This document shows positions 36,459 to 44,576 of a DNA stretch of 64,000 nt, in pieces. The position numbers and the translations under genes are program-made. The stretch comes from Microcoleus sp036705565 (GTDB taxonomy: Bacteria > Cyanobacteriota > Cyanobacteriia > Cyanobacteriales > Microcoleaceae): assembly GCA_036705565.1 (NCBI GenBank), contig JAUBUY010000013.1; one strand, written 5' to 3'. The notes beneath the pieces are model-generated. The model saw only the letters and a list, made by a program, of their open reading frames with translations. It had not been told where the DNA came from and ran no database searches. Position 1 is the first letter of the stretch; each line of letters starts with the position of its first letter.

Positions 36459-36539
36459 CGTTTAGGGTAGTGAGGATGGTTGGAACAAAGCGCCGAGCTA
36501 GACAAGATAAACGTACTTGAGCATTTTTTAAGGTTGTTT

Positions 36540-36582
36540 TTGACTTAAGTCAAAGCATTATTAGGTTCTATTCTCCTATGCT
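36540..36582 (+). promoter_or_regulatory. Crp/Fnr operator and norB promoter
   Basis: TTGACTTAAGTCAA (36540-36553) is a perfect 14-bp palindrome of the TTGAN6TCAA Crp/Fnr type, centred at 36546.5. TATGCT (36577-36582) is placed as a -10 box so that the operator centre lies about 41-42 bp upstream of the start, the class II activator position. It lies between the regulator and norB. Confidence 0.75.
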
Positions 36583-36619
36583 ATGTCGATAGGTACTTTA
36601 AAACCGAATTTATGGCTTT

Positions 36620-38938
36620 ATGGCAAACCCAACCTTTGACAAAGTGGTGACAGCCCGCGCTCGTCCCCGTCAAATTAGCCTACCCGCTTGGCTGGTGCTA
36701 ATTTGCATCGTCACTTTTTCAGTGCTGATCTTTGCAGGATCGGCGATTTACAAAAATGCACCACCGATTCCCGCTACTGTGGTGTCGCCGCAACAGGAAA
36801 TCATTCTAACTCAAGCGAATATTGAAGCTGGGCAAGTAGCCTATCTGGGTCGCGGTGGACAACATATTGGGAGTATTTGGGGGCACGGCAGTTATTTAGC
36901 ACCCGACTGGACTGCCGATGTTTTACACCGTTGGGGCTTAGCAACGGCAGGAATTTTGCATAATGGCAATCCTGATTTTAGTGAAGCAGATTTACAGGCA
37001 CTATCAGAAGTCGATCGCGCTACTCTCCAAGCGCAGGTACAGCAAGAATTTAAAACTAATCGCTATGCGTCAGAGACAGGCGCTTTAACCCTCACGGCTG
37101 CTCAAACTAAGGGACTAAGCAAGGTTTTTGATAGCTATAAAACTTTGCTATCCCAAGGCTCCAAGATTCATTCCATTCCTAGCGGTTGGTTTACTGACGA
37201 CACGCAAATCCGCAATGTCACCGCTTTCTTTAGTTGGACGGCTTGGGCAGCATCTGCCGATCGCCCGAATGCACCATTTTCCTATACCGCCAACTTTCCC
37301 CACGATGACTTGATTGGCAATCAGGCTCCGGCTCAATTCTTGATCTGGTCAATTGTGTCGGTGATTGTGCTGATTGCGGCGATCGGTATATTTCTGTTTG
37401 TTTACATCACCCAAGAAGATAGCGAAGAAGTAATCGCTGTCGCCCATCGCCCCCTGATTCGGATTGCCACACCGAGCCAAAAAGTCACTACCCTCTTCTT
37501 TGGGGTTGCTATGACTTTGTTTTTGGTGCAAATGTTGATGGGAATGGTCACAGCCCATTACGCTGTAGAAGGCGACGGCTTCTATGGTGTGCCACTTCAG
37601 CAATATTTACCCTATGCCGCCTCGCGGACTTGGCATTTACAGCTAGCAGTATTTTGGATTGCCACCTGTTGGCTCGCCGCAGGGCTATATTTCGCGCCAA
37701 GGTTTGGTAAACATGAGCCGAAGTTGCAAGCTTGGGGCAATGGCGGTTTGTTAGTGGCTTTGACTGTCGTTGTTGTTGGTTCCTTAATCGGATCTTGGGC
37801 TAGTGTCCAAGGCATTATCGGCGGTGACAATAGTTTCTGGTTTGGACATCAGGGCTATGAATATGTAGAACTTGGTCGCCTCTGGCAATTATTGCTGATT
37901 GGTGGCATGGTGTTTTGGCTCTGGCTGATGTACCGCGCCCTCAAGCCTGCACTCAAGGCGGAAGGCGATAAAACGGGACTGAATCACTTCTTTCTCTACA
38001 GTGCGATTACGATTCCCCTGTTCTATGCGTCAGGGTTGATGTACAACAATCACACCCATTTGAGCATTGCTGAATATTGGCGTTGGTGGGTTGTGCATCT
38101 TTGGGTAGAAGGTTTCTTTGAGGTATTTGCGACGGTAGCGATCGCCTATCTATGTAGCGAATTGGGCTTCCTAAAGCGCTCCTCCGCCCTGAGAGCCACC
38201 TACATGACGACAATTCTCTATCTCGGTAGTGGCGTAATCGGCACGTTACACCATCTCTACTTTGCAGGAACACCTGTATTCATTACGTCGATGGGTTCCG
38301 TTGCTTCAGCCTTAGAAGTCGTTCCCTTGACCTTAATTGGCTTTGAAGTGGTGAAGTCGATGAAGCTATCCCAAGAAGCGCAAGGATTTTATCGAGTACC
38401 ACTAAAATTCTTTATTGCCACTGCTTTTTGGAACTTAATTGGCGCAGGTGTCTTTGGTTTCTTAATCAATCCACCGATCGTTCTCTATTATTCCCAAGGA
38501 CTAAACACAACCCCAATTCACGCTCACTCTGCACTCTTCGGTGTGTATGGCTCCCTGGCGATCGCCCTGATGCTCTTTGCCTTGCGTGAAATCACTCCTG
38601 ATCGCGCATGGGATGAGAAAAACTTCAATTTATCCTTCTGGTGGATCAATGTTGGTCTAGGCATGATGATGGTTTTAGGACTGATTCCTAATGGTTTTTA
38701 TCAATTGGTGCAATCCGTTAATCATGGCACTTGGTACGCTCGCAGTGCTGAAGTCATTGGTTCGGCATGGATGCAGTGGACAGTTTGGCTACGCATCCCT
38801 GGGGATATCGTCTTCTCGGTTGGTGCATTGATCCTCGTCTTTTGCGTGATTAAAGCGATCGTGGCTATTTTCCAACAGCCTACTCAAGCCCAACCCCTCG
38901 AAACCATTGCGGCTGAGATTCCGGTCGTCAGTCATTAG
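36620..38938 (+). CDS. norB: Quinol-dependent nitric oxide reductase (qNOR)
   Basis: The 772-residue membrane enzyme reduces two NO to N2O using quinol. The N-terminal periplasmic part (about 60-230) corresponds to the cytochrome c-like domain of qNOR, which has lost haem c (no CxxCH is seen). The C-terminal 12 or so helices form the haem-copper oxidase-like core, with histidines in NNHTHLSIAEYWRWWVVHLW, GTLHHLYF and PIHAHSALFGVYG, which bind haem b3 and the non-haem iron. The length fits the single-subunit qNOR. It is followed after 48 bp by an alternative oxidase. Confidence 0.95.
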   Translation: MANPTFDKVVTARARPRQISLPAWLVLICIVTFSVLIFAGSAIYKNAPPIPATVVSPQQEIILTQANIEAGQVAYLGRGGQHIGSIWGHGSYLAPDWTADVLHRWGLATAGILHNGNPDFSEADLQALSEVDRATLQAQVQQEFKTNRYASETGALTLTAAQTKGLSKVFDSYKTLLSQGSKIHSIPSGWFTDDTQIRNVTAFFSWTAWAASADRPNAPFSYTANFPHDDLIGNQAPAQFLIWSIVSVIVLIAAIGIFLFVYITQEDSEEVIAVAHRPLIRIATPSQKVTTLFFGVAMTLFLVQMLMGMVTAHYAVEGDGFYGVPLQQYLPYAASRTWHLQLAVFWIATCWLAAGLYFAPRFGKHEPKLQAWGNGGLLVALTVVVVGSLIGSWASVQGIIGGDNSFWFGHQGYEYVELGRLWQLLLIGGMVFWLWLMYRALKPALKAEGDKTGLNHFFLYSAITIPLFYASGLMYNNHTHLSIAEYWRWWVVHLWVEGFFEVFATVAIAYLCSELGFLKRSSALRATYMTTILYLGSGVIGTLHHLYFAGTPVFITSMGSVASALEVVPLTLIGFEVVKSMKLSQEAQGFYRVPLKFFIATAFWNLIGAGVFGFLINPPIVLYYSQGLNTTPIHAHSALFGVYGSLAIALMLFALREITPDRAWDEKNFNLSFWWINVGLGMMMVLGLIPNGFYQLVQSVNHGTWYARSAEVIGSAWMQWTVWLRIPGDIVFSVGALILVFCVIKAIVAIFQQPTQAQPLETIAAEIPVVSH

Positions 38939-38986
38939 TTGCTCAATTGTTCAAATTATCTTTCGTATTTATTGAGGATTCAGTCA

Positions 38987-39700
38987 ATGATTCGTCTCTT
39001 AGTTGGTATTCTCGTTTTTGTGATCAATGTCGTCTATGCCGATCGCCCTTATCCTCGGTTTTATGTGCTAGAAACCGTGGCTCGTGTTCCTTATTTCTCT
39101 TATCTATCGGTACTTCACCTCTATGAAACCTTGGGCTGGTGGCGGAAGGCTGATTGGTTAAAAATCCACTTTTCGGAGTCGTGGAATGAACTACATCATC
39201 TGTTGATTATGGAATCACTGGGAGGATCGAGCTTTTGGGTCGATCGCCTTCTAGCACGAGCCACTGCACTCATTTACTACTGGATTATCATTTTGGTCTA
39301 CATGGTGTCGTCCAAATCTGCCTACAACTTCATGGAACTTGTAGAGGGACACGCCTATGCCAGCTACGACAAGTTCCTCAATGCCGAAGCTGAAGCTCTC
39401 AAGCAACAGCCCGCACCAGATGTCGCTCTCCAATACTATCGAGATGGCGATTTGTATATGTTTGACGAGTTTCAAACAAGCAGTGCTAATGTATTCCGTC
39501 GTCCGAAAATCGACAATCTCTATGATGTGTTTGTGGCCATTCGGGATGATGAAATGGAACACGTGAAAACAATGGTGGCTTGTCAGCAGCCGACTGCACA
39601 ATTCTCGTTAGTCAGTCCCCATGCGATGCAGGCAGCTTCTACGCTAAAGGTTGAGTTAACTGCAAAGACCGATGCTGTGGAACTCAGTCCGTCGAAATAG
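38987..39700 (+). CDS. Alternative oxidase (AOX/PTOX-type) terminal oxidase
   Basis: The 237-residue membrane-associated di-iron quinol oxidase reduces oxygen to water and is insensitive to NO and cyanide. All four iron-ligand motifs are present: LETVARVPY, NELHHLLIMESLGG, NFMELVEGHAYASY and IRDDEMEH. ATG 38987 follows a GAGG ribosome site; the TTG 48 bp upstream is less likely. It lies directly downstream of norB and probably belongs to its operon. AOX is found in some cyanobacteria and plastids (PTOX). Confidence 0.9.
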   Translation: MIRLLVGILVFVINVVYADRPYPRFYVLETVARVPYFSYLSVLHLYETLGWWRKADWLKIHFSESWNELHHLLIMESLGGSSFWVDRLLARATALIYYWIIILVYMVSSKSAYNFMELVEGHAYASYDKFLNAEAEALKQQPAPDVALQYYRDGDLYMFDEFQTSSANVFRRPKIDNLYDVFVAIRDDEMEHVKTMVACQQPTAQFSLVSPHAMQAASTLKVELTAKTDAVELSPSK

Positions 39701-39835
39701 GTGATTTGAACCCGTCGTTCTCTGGTATGAAAACGTTGGTATCGCCCCGTGTCTAGGGGCGATCGCGGCTTTTCAGATGGATGCTATTTCGGTGGTCTAT
39801 CGACAACAGAAATCCCTGTGGGAGGAGATTTTCAA

Positions 39836-39889
39836 ATGCCATTGAGCCAACTCAAGTCCAAAATCATTGATTTAGCAGAACGATTATAA
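39836..39889 (+). pseudogene. Truncated gene start at repeat junction
   Basis: A strong GGGAGGAG ribosome site precedes ATG 39836, which reads MPLSQLKSKIIDLAERL and stops at 39887 exactly where the 333-bp repeat copy begins (39884). The reading frame looks like the N-terminus of a small helical protein that was cut off when the repeat copy arrived. The original product is unknown. Confidence 0.5.
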
Positions 39890-39932
39890 TCGGATGAAAG
39901 CGCGATCGATAAGACTCACCCCAAAAGCACCT

Positions 39933-40133
39933 ATGAAAAGCACGATCGAAATCGATAACTCCCTCATCACCAATGCGCTCCAAGTCACCGGACTGACTGC
40001 ACAACAAGAAGTCATCGAATTGGCTCTGAACCTGCTGATCCAAATGAAAAACCAAGAGAACCTCCGGGCGCTAAGGGGTAAACTCGCCTGGGACGGCGAC
40101 CTCGATCGCATGAGAACGAATACGGAACAATAG
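39933..40133 (+). CDS. Orphan VapB-type antitoxin (second copy)
   Basis: The 66-residue product differs from the VapB at 34374 by only two residues (IDNSL for IDSSL, MRTNTEQ for MRTDTEQ), so it is full length. Its partner toxin is broken: the downstream vapC has lost its start codon and most of its sequence. It may still neutralise the intact VapC of the first copy, since the proteins are nearly identical. Confidence 0.8.
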   Translation: MKSTIEIDNSLITNALQVTGLTAQQEVIELALNLLIQMKNQENLRALRGKLAWDGDLDRMRTNTEQ

Positions 40134-40140
40134 TAAGCCC

Positions 40141-40216
40141 AGGATTATTGTTGATTCCAGCGTCTGGATTGACTACTTTAATGGACAATCCACCCCACAA
40201 ACCGATCGCCTTGACC
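40141..40216 (+). pseudogene. vapC remnant
   Basis: Matches the first 25 codons of the intact vapC, but the start codon is AGG instead of ATG and homology ends at TTGACC. It cannot make a PIN domain. Confidence 0.85.
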
Positions 40217-40288
40217 TTTATTATCAGACTACAAAAAATGTTTGTGTAAATCGTTAAAATAGTACCAAAAACAACCAAGGAGAAACCC

Positions 40289-40528
40289 ATGTTAACCCTA
40301 GAAATGGCAATCCAAAAAATCCAACATTTTTCCCCCGAACAACGCAATAAAGTTATTGAGTTTATCGAATTTCTAGAATTTCAAGCCAGCCAAACTAAAA
40401 CGATAGAACCAAAAAAAGATGACTCCAATCAAGAACAATCCTTTTTTGAGCTAGCCGGAATCTGGGAAGAAAAAAATATCACCCTAGACGACATTCGCAA
40501 AGACGCATGGGGTAAAGAAAACCAATGA
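40289..40528 (+). CDS. DUF2281/VapB-like antitoxin
   Basis: The 79-residue protein begins MLTLEMAIQKIQHFSPEQRN, then KVIEFIEFLEF, as in DUF2281 and related cyanobacterial antitoxins, with an acidic C-terminal tail. An AAGGAG site lies 7 bp upstream. Its stop codon overlaps the following toxin start (ATGA). It is the presumed antitoxin of the PIN protein at 40525. Confidence 0.8.
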   Translation: MLTLEMAIQKIQHFSPEQRNKVIEFIEFLEFQASQTKTIEPKKDDSNQEQSFFELAGIWEEKNITLDDIRKDAWGKENQ

Positions 40529-40911
40529 TTTTGTGTGACACCAATATTCTCATCGAATTCTATAAAAACAATACCGCCATCATTCAAGAACTACGGCAAA
40601 TCGGCAGCCAGAACTTAACCATTAGCATTATCACCAGAGCCGAACTGTACTATGGCGCACTCAACAAAAACGAACTAAACCGCATTCAAAAACACCTCGA
40701 CTTGCTTCAAAATATTCCCATAAATCGACCCATTTCAGAGCAATTCATCGAACTCATGGCGCAATATTCCCTAAGCCATAAACTCACAATTCCCGATGCC
40801 ATGATTGCCACCACCGCCCTAACCCATAACATTAGCCTTTATACCCTAAACCTCAAAGATTTTCGCTTTATCCAAGGCTTAAAAATATATGAATCTTCCC
40901 TGTCCCCATGA
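40525..40911 (+). CDS. vapC: PIN-domain toxin (VapC type)
   Basis: The 128-residue protein MILCDTNILIEFYKNN has Asp5, Glu40 in ITRAELYYG, and an aspartate in TIPDAMIATTA (about 93), the PIN nuclease set. It is coupled to the antitoxin at 40289 by a 4-bp overlap. It differs from the 34582 VapC in sequence and antitoxin type, so it is an independent toxin-antitoxin pair. Confidence 0.9.
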   Translation: MILCDTNILIEFYKNNTAIIQELRQIGSQNLTISIITRAELYYGALNKNELNRIQKHLDLLQNIPINRPISEQFIELMAQYSLSHKLTIPDAMIATTALTHNISLYTLNLKDFRFIQGLKIYESSLSP

Positions 40912-40920
40912 CCCAAACGG

Positions 40921-40980
40921 TTGAACACTGAAATTCAGACTAGCCCGATGCGTCGGTTAATTACAGTGATTCGAGCGTGA
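40921..40980 (+). pseudogene. 3' remnant of an AAA-ATPase gene
   Basis: Reads LNTEIQTSPMRRLITVIRA and a stop, against LNTEIHLTPMGRTVTVIRA at the end of the 31431-32981 protein, and the following bases (GAAGTTATAATGAGTGTCT) also resemble those after it. Only these 19 codons remain. Confidence 0.8.
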
Positions 40981-41438
40981 TGAAGTTATAATGAGTGTCT
41001 CGATTTTGGCGATCGCCGAGGGTGTGCGATCGACTCTCATCTAAAATCTAATATAGATAGCTTTTTTCAATGCGACGGCTTAAGTTATTGAGTCGAATCG
41101 TGCGGCGAACTCGATCCAGGAAAGGAGATTCCAATGGGAAGTAAGAACGGGTTGACATACATTATCAAGCTGCGGTATTATTCGATTCTATCCAGTATTG
41201 TACCCCAACGGATATAAAATTATAAGTTAGCTGTCTCCGCATCGAATCTTTGCACTCGTCGTTCAAGGTTGTCTGTCAGCCCGAAAGCGCCCCGAAGATG
41301 GTCTGTTGAGGCAGTAGCGAAGGGCGATCGCCCTAGTGATAATGCCCAAGAGGTTAAGATTGTTGGGATTTTAAGGTTATGTTGAGGGTGCGATTGCTGA
41401 GGGTATACTGAGAATAAATTTATTGGAGGCTAACGTCT
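40981..41438. other. Island intergenic region with micro-ORF
   Basis: Mostly non-coding. At 41134-41217 a 27-codon frame (MGSKNGLTYIIKLRYYSILS, then SIVPQRI) follows a strong AAAGGAGA ribosome site. It could be a small peptide gene or the start of a disrupted gene. HIP1 sites and no other clear structure. Confidence 0.35.
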
Positions 41439-42116
41439 ATGCCTTTGCCTATTATCCCGATAGTTATAGCTCTTGCAGTAGGCGGAGTCGGTGGAGCTGT
41501 TGCCTCCAACTGGGAAAACATCACATATGCACTCAAAGGTAAAAAGATCGCCGTTCTGGGTGCAAGGGCAGTTGGTAAAACTACTCTCCTAACATATATG
41601 GAAAAAGGTATTTTGATGGAGAGGTATAAGCAAACTCTCGATAAGAAAGAAATAGAAAGAACACGCATCCAACTTGGTGATCTAGATATTCGCCTTAAAA
41701 AAACCGATGACGTTTCAGGTGGTAAGGCTGCATATGGCGTATGGAAAAAGCTCTTTGACGAAGCTGACTTGGTTTTGTATGTTGTTAGGACGGATAAGCT
41801 ACTAAAGCATGATGCAAGCGCAGAGGAACGTGCCGAAGATGATATGAGGCAGATTCAGGGTTGGATTAACGAATGTAACTCAAAAAAACAATTTTTTATT
41901 GTTGGAAATCATTGGGACGAAGATCCTGAATTTAAAAATCTTACCCCCGATCAGATAGGTAATTATGTGGATCGCTTCAGGGCACTTCCAGTTGTGAAAA
42001 GAATGACTCAGCTTGCTGGAGGAGCAGCTACAGTAAAAGTTGCACTTGGGAGTTTAGCAACTGAAAAAGATTCAGACACTCTGATTGAAGCTATTTTTCG
42101 ACAGGTTGAGAAATGA
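41439..42116 (+). CDS. Small GTPase-like P-loop protein, membrane-anchored
   Basis: The 225-residue protein starts with a hydrophobic segment (MPLPIIPIVIALAVGGVGGA), probably a membrane anchor, followed by P-loop GARAVGKTT (about residue 43). The region LVLYVVRTDK resembles Walker B/G3 surroundings. FIVGNHWDEDP occupies the G4 position but reads NHWD instead of NKxD, so guanine specificity is not certain. It starts a three-gene operon: the next start overlaps its stop by 4 bp. I do not recognise a characterised family. It lies in an island rich in toxin-antitoxin genes, so a defence or stress role is an inference. Confidence 0.65.
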   Translation: MPLPIIPIVIALAVGGVGGAVASNWENITYALKGKKIAVLGARAVGKTTLLTYMEKGILMERYKQTLDKKEIERTRIQLGDLDIRLKKTDDVSGGKAAYGVWKKLFDEADLVLYVVRTDKLLKHDASAEERAEDDMRQIQGWINECNSKKQFFIVGNHWDEDPEFKNLTPDQIGNYVDRFRALPVVKRMTQLAGGAATVKVALGSLATEKDSDTLIEAIFRQVEK

Positions 42117-42622
42117 CAGATTTATACTTCTGGGCGCAGAGCCTTGACAATCAAGCTCCTGATAAATTTTTTAAAAATGGAGTAGAGTTATCTGATCCTG
42201 AGTCACGGCAAAAGCTTGTCTTAGAAATTTATGGAATTCCTAAAAGGAATGTTAAGGTTTTGCCTGCTGATGCAGGGGTTACTATGCGTTATAGGTATCC
42301 AAAGTTCGTAATAGAAGCTATTCCAACTGAACAGGATACAATTAAGCGCCTTGCTCCTATCGTTATTTATGGAGTGCTATCGGATAATTTTTCAAAAGAT
42401 GGAGTTGAGGATTTTGTGTATAATCGCATCGCGAGTGATGTCTCAGAAAAATTGAATAGAACTGTAAATCGCCGCGCATTAGAAGCTATTCAGAAGGGGT
42501 TATTTGAAATCTTAAATAACAAAAAACCTTTTCAGGTTAGTCCAAAAATTTTGTTATTGCTTTTTGAAGCTTTTAGGGAACAAATGTCTAAGATAAAGCA
42601 AGCTTTCAAGATTAGAGGCTAA
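42113..42622 (+). CDS. Unknown protein of GTPase operon
   Basis: A 169-residue soluble protein, translationally coupled (ATGA) to the GTPase-like gene. It reads MTDLYFWAQSLDNQAPDKFF, with VIEAIPTEQDTIKRLAPIV and a helical, lysine-rich C-terminus (FEAFREQMSKIKQAFKIRG). No catalytic motif is visible. Coupling to the GTPase suggests a regulator or effector of it. The family is unknown to me. Confidence 0.6.
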   Translation: MTDLYFWAQSLDNQAPDKFFKNGVELSDPESRQKLVLEIYGIPKRNVKVLPADAGVTMRYRYPKFVIEAIPTEQDTIKRLAPIVIYGVLSDNFSKDGVEDFVYNRIASDVSEKLNRTVNRRALEAIQKGLFEILNNKKPFQVSPKILLLLFEAFREQMSKIKQAFKIRG

Positions 42623-42664
42623 GTTCTTTTTCAAAAACTCTATTACAGAAATTGAGCAACAAAT

Positions 42665-43414
42665 ATGGTACTTGATAAAGTTTTACCTAAAAAGCGCAAA
42701 GTTATTCTAGTCATCTCACCGCATGAATTAGAGCGACTAGAATACACACCGGAAGGAAGCAAGCTTCTTCTGAGTGAGCAAGTCTATCTTTTGGTTCCTT
42801 CATATGTGACTACTAGCGGTTTAGAAAATAAATTAGATAGTAGTGGGCTTCTAGAGCCAGGAACTTTACTAATTCAAAATCCTTATGACACATCTGATTA
42901 CGTCATTCTTGATAAAGCATCTTCAACTTTTGCACTAACTAAATATCTTCATTTCACTACTTTGTGTGGATTACTTGGTGCGCGAGAGGTCACGGTAGAA
43001 CAAATCGAAGTTCAGACTTCAGCGGGTAAGCAAATATTTAAGGGTTCCGTAGACAGTCCATATGCTGATGGAAGCATTGATGCCGTGAACAAAACCTTTG
43101 AGGAAATACGTAATAAGATTAAGTTGCAAAGTAAATTTGGTGGTGGCGAACCAAATTTAGAAGAAGCCGAAGCTCATCTACGCCAGTATCAGCTATTAAA
43201 TGATATTTCTATGAAGTCCTTGATAGACCAACGTAGAGGCAAAAATCCAATCCAGAGCAGAGAACTTACTTTGAGTCTTAGTGAAGAGTCTAAAAGAAAC
43301 CTTCAAGTGGTGGCTGACATAAAAATTCCCGTGTACGCTAATCTGCAAGCACAGGTTGAAAAGATCACAAGGGAGATGTATGAGTTCACTTTGATGATCA
43401 GAGTAGAGTTTTAG
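42665..43414 (+). CDS. Unknown protein of GTPase operon
   Basis: A 249-residue soluble protein 42 bp after the previous gene. It begins MVLDKVLPKKRKVILVISPH. The first half has beta-strand/turn pattern (VYLLVPSYVTTSGLENKLD, GTLLIQNPYDTSDYVILDK) and the second half is helical and charged (EEIRNKIKLQSK, EEAEAHLRQYQLLNDIS), ending with strands (VVADIKIPVYANLQAQVEKI). I recognise no domain. It is probably part of the same system as the GTPase-like protein. Confidence 0.6.
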   Translation: MVLDKVLPKKRKVILVISPHELERLEYTPEGSKLLLSEQVYLLVPSYVTTSGLENKLDSSGLLEPGTLLIQNPYDTSDYVILDKASSTFALTKYLHFTTLCGLLGAREVTVEQIEVQTSAGKQIFKGSVDSPYADGSIDAVNKTFEEIRNKIKLQSKFGGGEPNLEEAEAHLRQYQLLNDISMKSLIDQRRGKNPIQSRELTLSLSEESKRNLQVVADIKIPVYANLQAQVEKITREMYEFTLMIRVEF

Positions 43415-43440
43415 TAGATATAAACTCACGCAGTAGCTCT

Positions 43441-43577
43441 GCCAGCTAACAAGTCGCTGCACCGGAACGTATAAAGTTATCTGTGGACGTTTAAGGTTAT
43501 CTGCGTCCGTTGAACTCAATCGTTATCTCGCAAACGCTGCCTGACTTTGGAGATGGTTCGGAAGCTCGATCGAGAGT
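43441..43577. repeat. Island-specific repeat, copy 2
   Basis: Starts GCCAGCTAACAAGTCGCTGC and ends with the conserved tail, in which GCAAACGCTGCCTGACTTTG and GGAAGCTCGATCGAGAGTTA are joined by GAGATGGTTC. It is related to 34126-34255 and to the tail at 44250-44304. Confidence 0.6.
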
Positions 43578-43615
43578 TAAGCTAAATAAAACTCCGAGTT
43601 CTGCATCGATGCTTA

Positions 43616-44008
43616 TTAGAAGCGAATAATTTCGATCGTGCCTCGCGATCGCACAAAACAAACATCAAATTCTCGAAAGAAGTTGGTTTGCCCGAGAATT
43701 AATGGAACCTGAGAGGCTTGTGCCCAAGCAAATGCTAGGCGAACGGGTTCCAGATTCCCAATTTGAACATCTACAAATACACCCCGCGCCTCAACCGTTG
43801 CCAGATTTCCAGCCAATGGCAAGCGGACAGTTTGTTCCTCCCAAATTGCACCCAATTGCAGACCAATGTCATAAGGTAATAGATTGACCGCAGACCCAGT
43901 ATCTAGCAGTGCATTCGCCGAGACAGAAAAGCCTGCATGAATCAGAGTGATGGGAATCGTGGGTAATGCTTCATCGTCAGAAAAGGGAAACTCGATCGAA
44001 CTAGGCAT
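43616..44008 (-). CDS. Retropepsin-like aspartic protease domain protein
   Basis: The 130-residue protein has the clan AA pattern: hydrophobic NALLDTGSAVNLLPYDI with the catalytic Asp-Thr-Gly, then GVFVDVQIGNLEPVRLAF and the ILGQTNFFREFDVCF segment that follows in retropepsin-like proteins. It may work as a dimer. It overlaps by 8 bp the small upstream gene at 44001, a pair I recall as recurrent in cyanobacteria. Substrate unknown. Confidence 0.8.
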   Translation of the reverse strand: MPSSIEFPFSDDEALPTIPITLIHAGFSVSANALLDTGSAVNLLPYDIGLQLGAIWEEQTVRLPLAGNLATVEARGVFVDVQIGNLEPVRLAFAWAQASQVPLILGQTNFFREFDVCFVRSRGTIEIIRF

Positions 44009-44219
44009 GAGTAGATGCCTCTCGATCGTCTCGAATCATCTGCATCATAATGTTTGCCGCTTCCGTTGCATCGTAGAGCGATCGAACCGGATACTCTGAT
44101 GCAGAAAAGATGACTTGTAGTTCAGCGTCTGGGATTTGCACTGCTAGGAGTTTGAAGAGTGATAATTTGTCTGACTGGCTCAGATTGTTCACCAAAGGTA
44201 TTAACTCAGCGAGAGACAT
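44001..44219 (-). CDS. Small helical protein paired with protease
   Basis: The 72-residue protein starts MSLAELIPLVNNLSQSDKLS, with LFKLLAVQIPDAELQVIFSA and a C-terminal acidic/basic tail. The N-terminal L-x-x-L-S-x-x-D/E-K pattern is shared with many small cyanobacterial antitoxin-like proteins. It overlaps the downstream aspartic protease gene by 8 bp, so the two are coupled. Confidence 0.65.
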   Translation of the reverse strand: MSLAELIPLVNNLSQSDKLSLFKLLAVQIPDAELQVIFSASEYPVRSLYDATEAANIMMQMIRDDREASTHA

Positions 44220-44249
44220 GGTTTAAACTCCCAGAAGTACGAGAATACA

Positions 44250-44304
44250 TCTATCATAAACGCTGCCTGAGTTTGGAGATGATTCGGAATCTCGATCGAG
44301 AATT
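44250..44304. repeat. Island-specific repeat, tail only (copy 3)
   Basis: TAAACGCTGCCTGAGTTTGG and ATTCGGAATCTCGATCGAGA match the tail of the repeats at 34126 and 43441. The rest of 44220-44576 is non-coding and contains AATCGAAA/AATCTAAA-type heptamer repeats near 44450-44540. Confidence 0.6.
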
Positions 44305-44576
44305 AAGGATTCCGTAGGAGATTCCGATCAAACTTTATCCTGCCCAAAAACAAAGAAAAAGCCGCCCTAAAAGGCGACGTACTGAGCGTAGCCGAAGTGA
44401 CCACGAATTTCTTGATGGTACCCGCCACGTGATTTATCCGTGGAATCAATCCAAAATCGAAAATCGAAAATCCTCAAGCCCCCGCATTTATCTCGCGCAA
44501 GTCAATCGAAAATCGAAAATCGAAAATCTAAAATCGATTGACGGGACTTTAGCCCTCCGCTTATTACCAACAAATA

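Larger units (their letters stand above)
39884..40216. repeat. 333-bp direct repeat, copy B
   Basis: Second copy of 34325-34657. Differences include the vapC start codon changed from ATG to AGG, and two changes in VapB (Ser to Asn, Asp to Asn). Homology ends at TTGACC, after which unrelated sequence (TTTATTATCAG) begins. Confidence 0.9.
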
